Assembly (NCBI RefSeq): GCF_000424305.1
Contig: NZ_AUJQ01000008.1
Coordinates: forward strand, 62,001-126,000
Reading direction: 5' to 3'
Source: Pseudobutyrivibrio ruminis AD2017
Lineage (GTDB): Bacteria > Bacillota > Clostridia > Lachnospirales > Lachnospiraceae
Length of the DNA: 64,000 nucleotides
The notes under the pieces were generated by a model, which saw only the letters and a program-made list of their open reading frames with translations, was not told where the DNA came from and made no database searches. Below, piece after piece: positions 36,164-44,381 of this stretch (positions within the stretch are counted from its first letter, which is position 1; the number at the start of each line of letters is the position of its first letter). The translations under genes and the position numbers were made by a program.

Positions 36164-36607
36164 CTAAGCTTCTTCAGGAAAGCTTCCTAAAATTTTATAA
36201 AGTAAGCTGTAAAGTTGCTCAGTTTCATCAGGCGATAGCTGAACACATTTGCCCATTTTAGCAGGTATTTCACATGCCTGCTTTTTTAATTCCAAGCCTT
36301 CCTTTGTTAAAGTAATAATAAGATTTCTCTCATCATCCTTTGAACGGCTTCGCTTAACATATCCCTTCTGCTCAAGCTTCTTAAGCACAGGTGTAAGTGT
36401 GCCTGAATCTAAGAAAAGCTTATCTCCAAGAGCCTTAACTGTAATCTCCTCTTCCTCCCATATAACCATCATTGTGATGTACTGTGTGTATGTAAGATCG
36501 ATTGGATCAAGATATGGCTTGTATCTTTTTACAATCTCCTTTGAGCATGCATAAAGTGGAAAACATAGCTGATTTGAAATTTTTAAGCAATCGTATTTAT
36601 CGCCCAT
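36164..36607 (-). CDS. ohrR: OhrR-type peroxide-sensing MarR regulator
   Basis: A 147-residue MarR-family repressor. The redox cysteine is Cys15 in ISNQLCFPLYACSKEI, the same position and context as the sensing Cys of Bacillus OhrR, followed by YKPYLDPIDLTYTQYITMMVIWEE and the wing LFLDSGTLTPVLKKLEQKGYVKR. Organic peroxides oxidise the cysteine and release DNA. It is the last gene of an operon with thioredoxin and its reductase, and a matching dyad covers that operon's promoter, so it likely controls itself and these genes. Confidence 0.92.
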   Translation of the reverse strand: MGDKYDCLKISNQLCFPLYACSKEIVKRYKPYLDPIDLTYTQYITMMVIWEEEEITVKALGDKLFLDSGTLTPVLKKLEQKGYVKRSRSKDDERNLIITLTKEGLELKKQACEIPAKMGKCVQLSPDETEQLYSLLYKILGSFPEEA

Positions 36608-36626
36608 TATTATTCACCTCTATTGA

Positions 36627-36938
36627 TTATAAGTTTTTAGACACGAAATCTGAAAGAGCTTCCTTTGGAACGAATCCAACATTCATGTCTACCTTTTCCC
36701 CATCCTTTAAAACAACTACTGCAGGAATATTCATGATACCATATTCTCTAGCTAAATCTGGATTATCATCTGTATCAATGCTGTAGAATTTTGCCTTGCC
36801 ATCAAGTTCCTCTGAAACCTCTTCAAGAACAGGTGCAAGCATCTTACATGGTCCACACCATGTAGCATTGAAATCTAAAACTGAAATTCCTGACTTATCA
36901 AGTGCCTTAAATTCATCCTGATTAATTTTCTTTACCAT
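36627..36938 (-). CDS. trxA: Thioredoxin
   Basis: A 103-residue thioredoxin with the redox motif WCGPCKM (Cys28 and Cys31) and the cis-Pro loop MNIPAVVVLKDG. It reduces protein disulfides in the cytoplasm. It lies between the thioredoxin reductase and ohrR genes with AAAGGAG before its start, and would be reduced by the adjacent enzyme. Confidence 0.96.
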   Translation of the reverse strand: MVKKINQDEFKALDKSGISVLDFNATWCGPCKMLAPVLEEVSEELDGKAKFYSIDTDDNPDLAREYGIMNIPAVVVLKDGEKVDMNVGFVPKEALSDFVSKNL

Positions 36939-36968
36939 AGTATATCTCCTTTCAAATTAAATCAACAA

Positions 36969-37841
36969 TTAATTCTCTTGCTTCTTAAGCTCTGCTAAAT
37001 ATGAAACAGCTGAAAGAGCTGCAACATTACCTTCACCTGCCGCCTTAATATACTGATATGGAGCACCAGTAATATCTCCACAGGCAAATAAGCCTTTGAT
37101 GTTAGTGTTCATTTGTCTATCAACAGCAATGTGATTGCCATCCATTGTAAGTCCTGGAACAAGCTGAGATGGTGCTATCTGCTCCCTAAGGATAAATATT
37201 CCATCTGCCTTATAGGTGTCACCATCAGTTTCAAGTGTGGCTGTACCATCAGCGTATGCAATAGATGTTGGCTTAACGCCACATGTTACTTCGATGTTAC
37301 CGCCAAGCTTTCCAGCATAATCATACTGAGGTAAGTAATAAACCTTATCTGCACGCTCTGCCAGAAATTCTGCTTCTTCCTCATCTGTTGCACTGTAAGC
37401 AACTATGATAGCTGTCTTTCCTTTGTAAAGGGCTGCATCACATGTTGCACAATAGCTAACACCTCTGCCTAAGAATTCCATTTCACCAGGGAAAGGCTTC
37501 ATAGCTGTCATACCTGCTGCAACAATAACTGTGCTGGCTTCGTAATCACCACCATGGCATTGAATAGCAAAATACTTACCCATGGAATAAATTGCGTTAA
37601 CCTTATCTTCTGTGATTTCAACGCCCATAGATGCGGCATGGTCTAAAAAAGCCTTAGCCATTGCATCACCTGCTACGTTAGGAAGACCTAAATAGTTCTG
37701 AATAGTGTGTGCCTTAGCTACCTTATCAGATGAACCCTTCTGACCAAGCAATAAGACTGTTTTATTTCTAACCTTAGCAGTGATGGCTGCCTCTAGTCCT
37801 GCTGGACCAGTTCCGATAACTGCAATATCATATCTTTCCAT
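36969..37841 (-). CDS. Flavin thioredoxin reductase, probably ferredoxin-dependent (FFTR type)
   Basis: A 290-residue two-domain flavoprotein. The FAD motif GTGPAGLEAA at 10-19, redox pair CATC (Cys131, Cys134) and final FACGDITGAPYQYIKAAGEG motif fit thioredoxin reductase. The NADPH-binding elements are missing: the GxGxxA loop is replaced by VAYSATDEEEAEF and no HRR phosphate-binding motif follows. This is the profile of the clostridial ferredoxin-linked flavin thioredoxin reductases. Its partner thioredoxin is the next gene, and the operon promoter carries an OhrR-like dyad. Confidence 0.88.
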   Translation of the reverse strand: MERYDIAVIGTGPAGLEAAITAKVRNKTVLLLGQKGSSDKVAKAHTIQNYLGLPNVAGDAMAKAFLDHAASMGVEITEDKVNAIYSMGKYFAIQCHGGDYEASTVIVAAGMTAMKPFPGEMEFLGRGVSYCATCDAALYKGKTAIIVAYSATDEEEAEFLAERADKVYYLPQYDYAGKLGGNIEVTCGVKPTSIAYADGTATLETDGDTYKADGIFILREQIAPSQLVPGLTMDGNHIAVDRQMNTNIKGLFACGDITGAPYQYIKAAGEGNVAALSAVSYLAELKKQEN

Positions 37842-37904
37842 CTTACTATCTCCTTGATAAAAACCTAGAAAGCCTATTAGATTTTGTCCAATCTTTTAGG
37901 ATGA

Positions 37905-37924
37905 TTAAATTGTACACAATCTAA
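37905..37924. promoter_or_regulatory. OhrR-like operator
   Basis: Dyad TTAxATTGT-xx-ACAATxTAA, perfect 8-bp arms interrupted by single unpaired bases, lying over the -10 box of the thioredoxin operon. The core resembles the TACAATT-AATTGTA type of Bacillus OhrR sites. Confidence 0.65.
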
Positions 37925-37937
37925 TTGCCTTTGTCAA
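37909..37937 (-). promoter_or_regulatory. Sigma-A promoter of the trx-ohrR operon
   Basis: Minus strand TTGACA, 17-nt spacer, TACAAT; the -10 region overlaps the OhrR-like dyad. Confidence 0.88.
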
Positions 37938-37949
37938 CACGTTTTTTAT

Positions 37950-37990
37950 TAAAAAAATAGAGCTCTAGGATTATTATCCTAAAGCCCTAT
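37950..37990 (-). terminator. Terminator of the surface-protein gene
   Basis: A 15-bp stem with G-U pairs (ATAGGGCTTTAGGAT against ATCCTAGAGCTCTAT) followed by seven T on the minus strand. Confidence 0.9.
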
Positions 37991-38028
37991 AAAAACTACT
38001 AATATTATGCTTAAAGTAAAAGTAAAAA

Positions 38029-40173
38029 CTATTTAGCTCTCTTCTTAGTATATACTGTAATACCTGCTACAGCACAAATTGCAACAATGATTACGATGAT
38101 ATACCATGGGAAGCCTGCTTCAGCCTTCTCTTCTACTGCAAGAGGAGTTTCCTCTTCTTTGATTTCAATTGTCTCCTCTTCTGGCTCTTCCTCTTCAACA
38201 ACTTCTTCCTCTTCTTCAGAAGTGTTTTCAGATGCCTTTACCTTTGAACCAACTGCCTTAGCTCTCTTTGTGCTTTGTCCTGCTGTAGCTGATGCTGCTG
38301 CTGTAGGAACCTCAGCGTCAACAATCTGCAAGCCTGAAGCTGCTGTAAGTGTTGTTGAAACATCACTTAGGTTAGAAGCTCCTGAGTTGCTAGAACCGTT
38401 TGAACCGTTGAAACCGTTATTAGAACCGCCGTTGTTTCCACCGTTAGATGGATTTGTTTGGTCTGTTGGGTTTGAAGGCTGTACCTTCTTTCTATAAAGT
38501 GAGCTTGTGTCGTATTTAGTAGCTGTGCCAGTTGTGTTCTGCACAGATTTACCAGTAACATATGTCTTTGGTCCAATATAACCATTAAGTGCAGACATGT
38601 TCTTGATAGAGTTCTTTACAATAACTGGGAAGTTAAATGTCTTAGACCATTCGTTAATTGTAACCTGAACGCCTGAGTATACATAGTATGGTGTGTATGA
38701 AATGTTTCCATCTGCATCCTTTGTCATACCATATACTGAATTCCAAACATTAGCTGCTACTGTAGAGCAGTTATGTGTGAAAATGTTAAAGTAGCTTTCC
38801 TCAGCAAACTTCTGAAGAATTGCATCAGTCTGTTCCTGTGTAGCATCTAATTCGATGATTTCGTTAGGACCCTGATCGTACTCTAACTTCTGGTTGTAGA
38901 GCTCACGATTGATAAATACACCACCATCTGTGTGATCTGAAAGTACCATATCAACAAATGCTGTGCTCTCGTTACCGAGTGTCTGTAAAATCTCGTTGAA
39001 GTGCTCTGCAACATATTCTTCAGATACGTTCTCATCCTTGAACTCGTTCCAAAGCTGTGTAAGCTCAGGGATATGTCCCTTGAACATTACGATTGCTTTG
39101 TTCATGTAATCCTTAGCTACGTCATTCTTATTGGCCATACCGTAGTTACCGATAGAAACGTAATCACCACGGTCAAGCTTTACTGTAGCTCTTGATGGCT
39201 CGTTAAAGATATATTCTGTGTATAAGTCACTAGCTGCTTTCTGTCTGTCAGCCTTATTAGCGTCTGTAATCTCGTCTGCTGTGCTTCTCCATGATACGAA
39301 TGTAGCATCCTGATTATCTGCAGCAAGCTGTGCTGCTTCCTGGAGCTCATCCTTGTATTCCGGATTTGTTGTGTAATAGCCATAAAGCTTATCGATAGAG
39401 ATATAAAGGTCATTTACGTAGCTTGTGTAAACAATGTATACGTGACCATGTGTTGGGTTGTTAGTAGATTCATCATGACGTGCAACCAGTCTGACAGAAC
39501 CAACTACACCACCTGCAAGACCTCTTGTGAATGGTGCTGTATCATCTGCATCGTTAATGCCATCACCATCTGTGTCAAGAAGTGTTGGGTCTGAATTAAG
39601 TACTGCATATTCTTTTCCGTTCTCAACCTTAACAGAAACTTCCTGTCCGTTAAGAAGACCATCACCATCTAAATCATTAGATGACTGAACGTCTACGTAA
39701 GAATAATTGCCAAATACCTTTTTGCCATCTGCTGTAAGGATTTCACCGTCGCATAAAAGCTTTGTGTATAAATCTGAAATGCCATCTTCGTTGAAATCTT
39801 TTCCATCTTCAGGCTCAATCAATTCAAACTCGTCAAGATTGATTTCCTCTTTTTCTTCAACTGTCTCCTCTGTAGGTTCTTCTGTAACTACTGTTTCCTC
39901 TGAAGATTCTACAGGGGCTGTAACTACCTCACCTGATTCTAAAGCTGTTTCGTCGATGATAGGTTCAACAACCTCATCAGCAACTTCTGTTGGTTCAGCT
40001 GTAGCTACTTCGTTCTCAGTAGACTCTGTCTGCTCTACAGGTTCTGTAGTAGCTTCAACAGCTTCGGTTGTCTCTGAGACATCGTTATCAGCCTGTGCTG
40101 ATAATGGAGATACTGACTGAAAAAGAAGTGCGCCGGCAAGTGCCATCGCAACAAATTTACAGTGTTTCTTCAT
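38029..40173 (-). CDS. Membrane-anchored surface protein with Ca-binding repeats and a possible permuted papain-like domain
   Basis: A 714-residue exported protein. A signal peptide (about 1-28) is followed by a Glu/Thr/Val-rich spacer (about 30-115). Calcium-binding thrombospondin-3/EF-like loops occur at about 125-215 (FNEDGISDLY, DLDGDGLLNGQE, DTDGDGINDADD). A domain of about 250 residues follows with HGHVYIVY (His242/His244) and a late HNCSTVAANVW (Cys469); His before Cys is the order of circularly permuted papain-like hydrolases. Then come a Gly/Asn/Ser linker, an acidic stretch, one transmembrane helix and a KKRAK tail. The ATG at 40173 follows GGGAGGAT. Confidence 0.8.
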   Translation of the reverse strand: MKKHCKFVAMALAGALLFQSVSPLSAQADNDVSETTEAVEATTEPVEQTESTENEVATAEPTEVADEVVEPIIDETALESGEVVTAPVESSEETVVTEEPTEETVEEKEEINLDEFELIEPEDGKDFNEDGISDLYTKLLCDGEILTADGKKVFGNYSYVDVQSSNDLDGDGLLNGQEVSVKVENGKEYAVLNSDPTLLDTDGDGINDADDTAPFTRGLAGGVVGSVRLVARHDESTNNPTHGHVYIVYTSYVNDLYISIDKLYGYYTTNPEYKDELQEAAQLAADNQDATFVSWRSTADEITDANKADRQKAASDLYTEYIFNEPSRATVKLDRGDYVSIGNYGMANKNDVAKDYMNKAIVMFKGHIPELTQLWNEFKDENVSEEYVAEHFNEILQTLGNESTAFVDMVLSDHTDGGVFINRELYNQKLEYDQGPNEIIELDATQEQTDAILQKFAEESYFNIFTHNCSTVAANVWNSVYGMTKDADGNISYTPYYVYSGVQVTINEWSKTFNFPVIVKNSIKNMSALNGYIGPKTYVTGKSVQNTTGTATKYDTSSLYRKKVQPSNPTDQTNPSNGGNNGGSNNGFNGSNGSSNSGASNLSDVSTTLTAASGLQIVDAEVPTAAASATAGQSTKRAKAVGSKVKASENTSEEEEEVVEEEEPEEETIEIKEEETPLAVEEKAEAGFPWYIIVIIVAICAVAGITVYTKKRAK

Positions 40174-40210
40174 AATATTTATCCTCCCTCTAAACGTAAC
40201 ACAGAGTGTA

Positions 40211-40239
40211 ATTATAGCACAGAACAAATGTTATGAAAA
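40211..40239 (-). promoter_or_regulatory. Likely promoter of the surface-protein gene
   Basis: TATAAT with a weak -35 (TTTTCA) 17 nt upstream on the minus strand, about 38 nt before the start codon. Confidence 0.5.
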
Positions 40240-40291
40240 CTATTTTATACGACATAAGTTTCCTAAAGCGTATAAAATTACACAAAATACA

Positions 40292-40321
40292 CAAAAAAAC
40301 CCAGGTCTAATTCGACCTGGG
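40292..40321 (-). terminator. Terminator of the short flagellin gene
   Basis: CCCAGGTC and GACCTGGG form an 8-bp stem around GAATTA, followed by seven T on the minus strand. Confidence 0.93.
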
Positions 40322-40338
40322 TGTAACAATTCAAAAAA

Positions 40339-41154
40339 TTATGCTTCAAACATTTTATTTACTAGGCTTTCCTCGCTATCCATCTGTTTCTTCAAAGCCA
40401 TGTTCTGGGCCTGATTTACAACCCTGCTGTTTTTCATTCTTGTTACTGCATCCGCAAAGTCTGCATCCTCCTTGCGAGACTGTGCTGCAGTAAGATTTTC
40501 AGCGGTGTTGTTGTTAACACTATAGGCTGCCTCTAAACCATTAGTTTCAGCTCCTATCTTGCTTCGCATAGATGAAAGCTTTGAATATGATTTATCCAAC
40601 GCTTCTGTTGAAATCTGATCAGGATTTCCAGAAACATCAAAATTCTCTAAATCGGCAACTGCAGATTTAGCATCAGATTCAGTGATGGTAGAGCTAGCTG
40701 CACCTGTGTAAATATTTATATCTCCAGTATTTCCGTCTAATAGTTTCTTTTCGTTATACTGAGCCTGATTAATTGTCTGATTAATTGTAGCAACTGATTG
40801 TTTATTGGCTTCCTGAAGAATAGCTCTGTCGCTTTCTGAATAAAGGCCATTCATTGCACGAACTGTATTCTGTTCAATGTCACCCATCGAATCAGAAATA
40901 TTTGCAAGAGCTCCGTCAGCAATATTTGTTGCATCAATTCCATAGGAAATGTTCTTGCTGCCCTGATTTAAGCTGTTAACTTCTTTTTCGATCTGCTTTG
41001 AAATAGCAAGTGCAACTGCATCATCAGCTGCTGAGTTTACTTTCTTACCTGTTGAAAGCTCCTTAGCGCTTTTCTTCTGCTGCTCCTCTGTAGCTTTCAT
41101 GTGATTAACACTGTTTTGATATTGTGATGTATTTGGGTTAGATTGAATTTTCAT
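40339..41154 (-). CDS. Short divergent flagellin
   Basis: A 271-residue flagellin-like protein. The N-terminal D0/D1 helices contain ELSTGKKVNSAADDAVALAISKQIEKEV and the C-terminal part ends in a coiled region (VVNQAQNMALKKQMDSEESLV). It lacks the long variable middle of the two other flagellins here and the C-terminus differs from the usual LLQ ending. It may be a minor filament or junction protein. The start at 41154 is used because GAGGTG lies 6 nt before that ATG; an in-frame GTG three codons earlier sits in the ribosome-binding site. Confidence 0.85.
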   Translation of the reverse strand: MKIQSNPNTSQYQNSVNHMKATEEQQKKSAKELSTGKKVNSAADDAVALAISKQIEKEVNSLNQGSKNISYGIDATNIADGALANISDSMGDIEQNTVRAMNGLYSESDRAILQEANKQSVATINQTINQAQYNEKKLLDGNTGDINIYTGAASSTITESDAKSAVADLENFDVSGNPDQISTEALDKSYSKLSSMRSKIGAETNGLEAAYSVNNNTAENLTAAQSRKEDADFADAVTRMKNSRVVNQAQNMALKKQMDSEESLVNKMFEA

Positions 41155-41254
41155 ATAACTCACCTCAATCTTTCGTTACATATATTTCATAAATTACCAT
41201 TCTTAGCAAAAGTATAACACCATAATATCAAATTGTCTTGTGAAAAAACTGTTA

Positions 41255-42313
41255 CTAATCCTCATCCTCGCCGTGTACGTTACCATATCTCTCAAGATTA
41301 GTATTCTGTCTATCTATTTCAGCCTCATAGCGAGTTTCCACTGTTTTCCAGTATTTTTCAAGAGCTGTATCGCCCCTTCTATCTGGCACCTTCATATCCT
41401 TTGAAAGAATATCTCCAAAGTATTTTGAAAGCTTTTCGGCACCAGCAAGATTAAGATGCAGGCCGCCGTCGTAGGTATCCTTTGTCCAATCTAATCCTAT
41501 TTCATCCTGGACCTCAAGGAAATTAATATAAGTAAGATTATTCTCCTTGGCGTAATCTACAATCTGCTTGTCCCACTCTTCATACCAGTATGGATAAAGT
41601 GTTGGCGCCTTTACAAGCACCAGCTTCACATCATTATCCTTGCAAAGCTTTGTGAGCTTATCCAGATAATAGTAGGCATTGTCCCCAAACTGATAATCAG
41701 CAAGAGGTCTACCCTCTGGAACATCTGTGGCTTCCTTTACATCTACACGCATGTAATAGCCGTTGAAGGAAACCTTGTCTCTGTGAAGCAGGTATTTAAA
41801 ATCGTCTGAGTTCAAATCGCTCCATCTGCTGTGGTAACGCAATATCGGAAACAGATACTCAATGAAATGCTCATCCTCCGTCATGGATGCGTTAATGGAA
41901 CCCACCTTACTTTTAGACCATTTCATACCATCGATTGTCATTCGATTGTAGGCCTCGTTCTGTGGCTCGTTATATTTCATAGAAAGCACATTGAACACTA
42001 TCATATCAGGATGCTCTCTTTTGATGGTCTCCTCTGCCAGATAGTATGACTGCCAGATAAGCTGTTGAGCGCTGCCACGTATATACGAATTGATGCCATA
42101 ATTTTCCCACAGGTAAACAGGTGATATGTTTTCATATAGCTCGCAGTCGCCAATGAAAACCACATCGTGGTCTGTTGGGTCGTCGTAGTATTCACCTATC
42201 ATTGCACCTTCTAGGATGCCTGTCATGTATTTAGGCTCTAGGAGTTTGGTGGTGAAGAATAGGCCTGTTAGGGTTATGGTGAGAATTAATATAATTGATA
42301 TAAGTTTTTTCAT
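41255..42313 (-). CDS. SGNH-type membrane-anchored hydrolase/acyltransferase with Cys in the nucleophile position
   Basis: A 352-residue protein with an N-terminal membrane anchor (about 3-22) and an extracytoplasmic SGNH domain. Block I reads VVFIGDCELYEN, so the expected GDS serine is Cys57; the Asp/His block reads YDGGLHLNLAGAE near residue 305. It is the last gene of a Dlt-like unit, in the place DltD has in classical dlt operons, where the protein helps transfer an acyl group to the surface polymer. The start follows a GATGAGG ribosome-binding site that lies inside a dispersed repeat. Confidence 0.82.
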   Translation of the reverse strand: MKKLISIILILTITLTGLFFTTKLLEPKYMTGILEGAMIGEYYDDPTDHDVVFIGDCELYENISPVYLWENYGINSYIRGSAQQLIWQSYYLAEETIKREHPDMIVFNVLSMKYNEPQNEAYNRMTIDGMKWSKSKVGSINASMTEDEHFIEYLFPILRYHSRWSDLNSDDFKYLLHRDKVSFNGYYMRVDVKEATDVPEGRPLADYQFGDNAYYYLDKLTKLCKDNDVKLVLVKAPTLYPYWYEEWDKQIVDYAKENNLTYINFLEVQDEIGLDWTKDTYDGGLHLNLAGAEKLSKYFGDILSKDMKVPDRRGDTALEKYWKTVETRYEAEIDRQNTNLERYGNVHGEDED

Positions 42314-42319
42314 TAAACA

Positions 42320-42366
42320 CCTCATCAGTCAGCTTCGCTGACAGCTTCCCCTCAAGGGGAAGCCTT
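42320..42366. repeat. Dispersed double-hairpin repeat, copy 2
   Basis: CCTCATCAG, then hairpin GTCAGC-TTC-GCTGAC, then CTTCCCC-TCAA-GGGGAAG. On the minus strand its end GATGAGG serves as ribosome-binding site for the SGNH gene. Confidence 0.85.
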
Positions 42367-42374
42367 CATTTTTT

Positions 42375-43967
42375 TTAAAATTGGTTGTAAATGAACTGGC
42401 TGGCCGAATATCCGATGCCGTAGGCGCCGAAGATTAGGGTGGCCATAAATAATCCGTACCAGATGATGAAACGTACTGGGGCGGCGCAGGTTGCGATTTT
42501 GCCACGTACGCTTCCACTTCGACCTATTAAGCTTACTGTGATAAGAATAAGCATTCCTACAAATACAACAGCATAGTCAAAGCCTGTAATGCCCATTCCT
42601 GTGAAGGCTGCTGGTGTAAGCTGAGCTAAGCTTGAATCTGTAAAGATGCTTCCAAACATTTTGAAGGTAAGTGGCACATCTCTGTAGCAGTCAAACATAC
42701 GAAGTGATGACATGATAAGGACTGTTCTGATTACCTGGAACAATCTCCAGCCGAAGGTGCCATCTACGTGAACCTTGCTGTGGAACCATCTGTAGAATGG
42801 CTCTAGCTCCTGGGAAATCATGATGACAACAAAGTTGCCAAGTCCCCATACAATAAAGTTCCAGCTGGCTCCATGCCAGATACCTGTAGTAAACCATACA
42901 ATAAAGCTGGATAGATAAACTGGTACACGCTTGCCAAGATTATTTCCAAGGCGTGCTCTACTCTTTTTAGAAAGCTTCATCATAAACTGGCTGGCAGATA
43001 TTGGATAGAAAATATAATCTGTAAACCAGGTTCCCATGGTGATGTGCCATCTGTTCCAGTATTCCTTGATATTCTTTGAGAAGTATGGGCGAATAAAGTT
43101 TTCTGTAACCTTAATTCCCATTGTCTCTGCCACACCGATAGTAATATCAATACCACCAGTGAAATCTGCATAAAGCTCTAAGGCATAGAACATTGCGCCA
43201 GCAAAGGCGTAGAAGCCATTATAGGTATCTGGATCTGCAATAATTGCCTGAACAGCCACAAGGATTCTATCTGCAATAACAAGCTTTTTGAAAAATCCCC
43301 AAAGGATTCGCTCCAAGCCAAAGCTTACTGTCTTTAAGTCGAATCTGTGCTCCTCGTAAAGAGTCTTGCTCAAATCAGCATAGCGACTGATAGGTCCCTG
43401 CACCAGCTGTGGGAAGAATGAAACAAAAAGTGCAAACTTGAACAGATTATCCTGAGCCTTGAACTTGCCATTGAATACATCGATAAGGTAGCCCATTGAC
43501 TGGAAGGTATAGAAGGAAATGCCCATTGGAATAATCAAATCCACAAAGGAGATTCCATCTGGCCTTCCAAAGCTTGCCATAATGCCGTTGATATTTGCGA
43601 TAGTAAAATTAGTGTATTTTGTAACCGCAAGAATACCTAAGTTCAAAAGAAGGCAGGCTAAGAATATCTTCTTTTCTGCAGAGTGCTCCTTAGCCTTTAG
43701 AGCTTTTCTTTCTTCCCTTTCATATTCCTTTTTATGCTCTTTAAACCATGCATCAAAGCTTTCCTTTTTATCGGAAATCTTTTTGGCGGCAAAAAAAGTA
43801 GTCACTGTAGTGACCATAATAAAAATCAAATATCTTGGGTCACACATAAAATAAAATGCGTAACTTGCAAGAAGCAGGAAGGACCATTGGGCCCTTCCTG
43901 GCAACAAATAATACATTATAAATACTACTAATAAAAATAATAAAAATTCGTAGCTTGTAAATAACAT
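42375..43967 (-). CDS. MBOAT-family membrane O-acyltransferase (DltB/AlgI-like)
   Basis: A 530-residue polytopic membrane protein with the MBOAT core: VQGPISRYADL, the YWNRWHITMGTWFTDYIFYPI segment and the catalytic-type His in WFTTGIWHGASWNFIVWG. DltB-type MBOATs take an acyl or aminoacyl group from a carrier protein across the membrane. The preceding gene encodes such a carrier and the following one an SGNH protein, so the four genes reproduce the Dlt machinery. The polymer acylated is unknown. Confidence 0.9.
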   Translation of the reverse strand: MLFTSYEFLLFLLVVFIMYYLLPGRAQWSFLLLASYAFYFMCDPRYLIFIMVTTVTTFFAAKKISDKKESFDAWFKEHKKEYEREERKALKAKEHSAEKKIFLACLLLNLGILAVTKYTNFTIANINGIMASFGRPDGISFVDLIIPMGISFYTFQSMGYLIDVFNGKFKAQDNLFKFALFVSFFPQLVQGPISRYADLSKTLYEEHRFDLKTVSFGLERILWGFFKKLVIADRILVAVQAIIADPDTYNGFYAFAGAMFYALELYADFTGGIDITIGVAETMGIKVTENFIRPYFSKNIKEYWNRWHITMGTWFTDYIFYPISASQFMMKLSKKSRARLGNNLGKRVPVYLSSFIVWFTTGIWHGASWNFIVWGLGNFVVIMISQELEPFYRWFHSKVHVDGTFGWRLFQVIRTVLIMSSLRMFDCYRDVPLTFKMFGSIFTDSSLAQLTPAAFTGMGITGFDYAVVFVGMLILITVSLIGRSGSVRGKIATCAAPVRFIIWYGLFMATLIFGAYGIGYSASQFIYNQF

Positions 43968-43971
43968 CTAA

Positions 43972-44205
43972 TTAGTCCTCATCATCTAATTTAGCTTTAA
44001 TCAAAGCATAGATTGTCTCTGCTGATGCAAAATTCTCAGGTGTGAGCTCTGCTGCACCAATTGTAACATCAAACTCCTCATTAATCTCCGAAATCAGTGA
44101 CACAATATCAAATGAATCAAGTATTCCTCCTGTCACTAAATCCTTTGCAGTAGTGAAATCCACCTCTGGGTGTAAGTCTCCTAAAATTGTAAGTAATTCT
44201 TCCAT
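43972..44205 (-). CDS. Acyl carrier protein (DltC-like)
   Basis: A 77-residue carrier protein. The phosphopantetheine attachment serine is in GGILDSFDIVSLI; the flanking acidic helices (VTIGAAELTPENFASAETIY) are typical. AGGAGGAATAAC precedes the ATG. It lies between the adenylation enzyme and the MBOAT gene and would carry the activated acyl group. A longer in-frame start at 44277 is rejected because it would run through the intergenic hairpin region. Confidence 0.9.
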   Translation of the reverse strand: MEELLTILGDLHPEVDFTTAKDLVTGGILDSFDIVSLISEINEEFDVTIGAAELTPENFASAETIYALIKAKLDDED

Positions 44206-44381
44206 GTTATTCCTCCTATTTTGTTCGCGGCATCCAAGTGTTCCGTGCTCCCGGAGGCCACCTCCCATTGCAGTCAAGGGAACCTCCCCTTCGGGGTCCC
44301 TCCTTAACTACATGGGGCCCTCCTCCTCGCGCTCGCCTAGGTTGAGTAGCCGCTTATTTAAAGCCTTTAGTTATAGGCTGA
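44206..44381. other. GC-rich intergenic hairpin region
   Basis: The 176 nt between the adenylation-enzyme and carrier genes are markedly richer in G+C than their surroundings and hold a stem of the form GGGACCCC-GAA-GGGG (about 44278-44302) plus a GGGCCC palindrome. No gene is visible. It may be a processing or attenuating structure, or a degenerate repeat insertion. Confidence 0.5.

Noticed and set aside
38087-38497. Plus-strand 136-residue Ser-rich ORF
   Set aside because: Antisense image of the Glu-rich and Gly/Asn-rich C-terminus of the surface protein.
44206-44277. Longer start for the acyl carrier protein at 44277
   Set aside because: It would translate the GC-rich hairpin spacer and lacks a ribosome-binding site; the ATG at 44205 has AGGAGGAAT.
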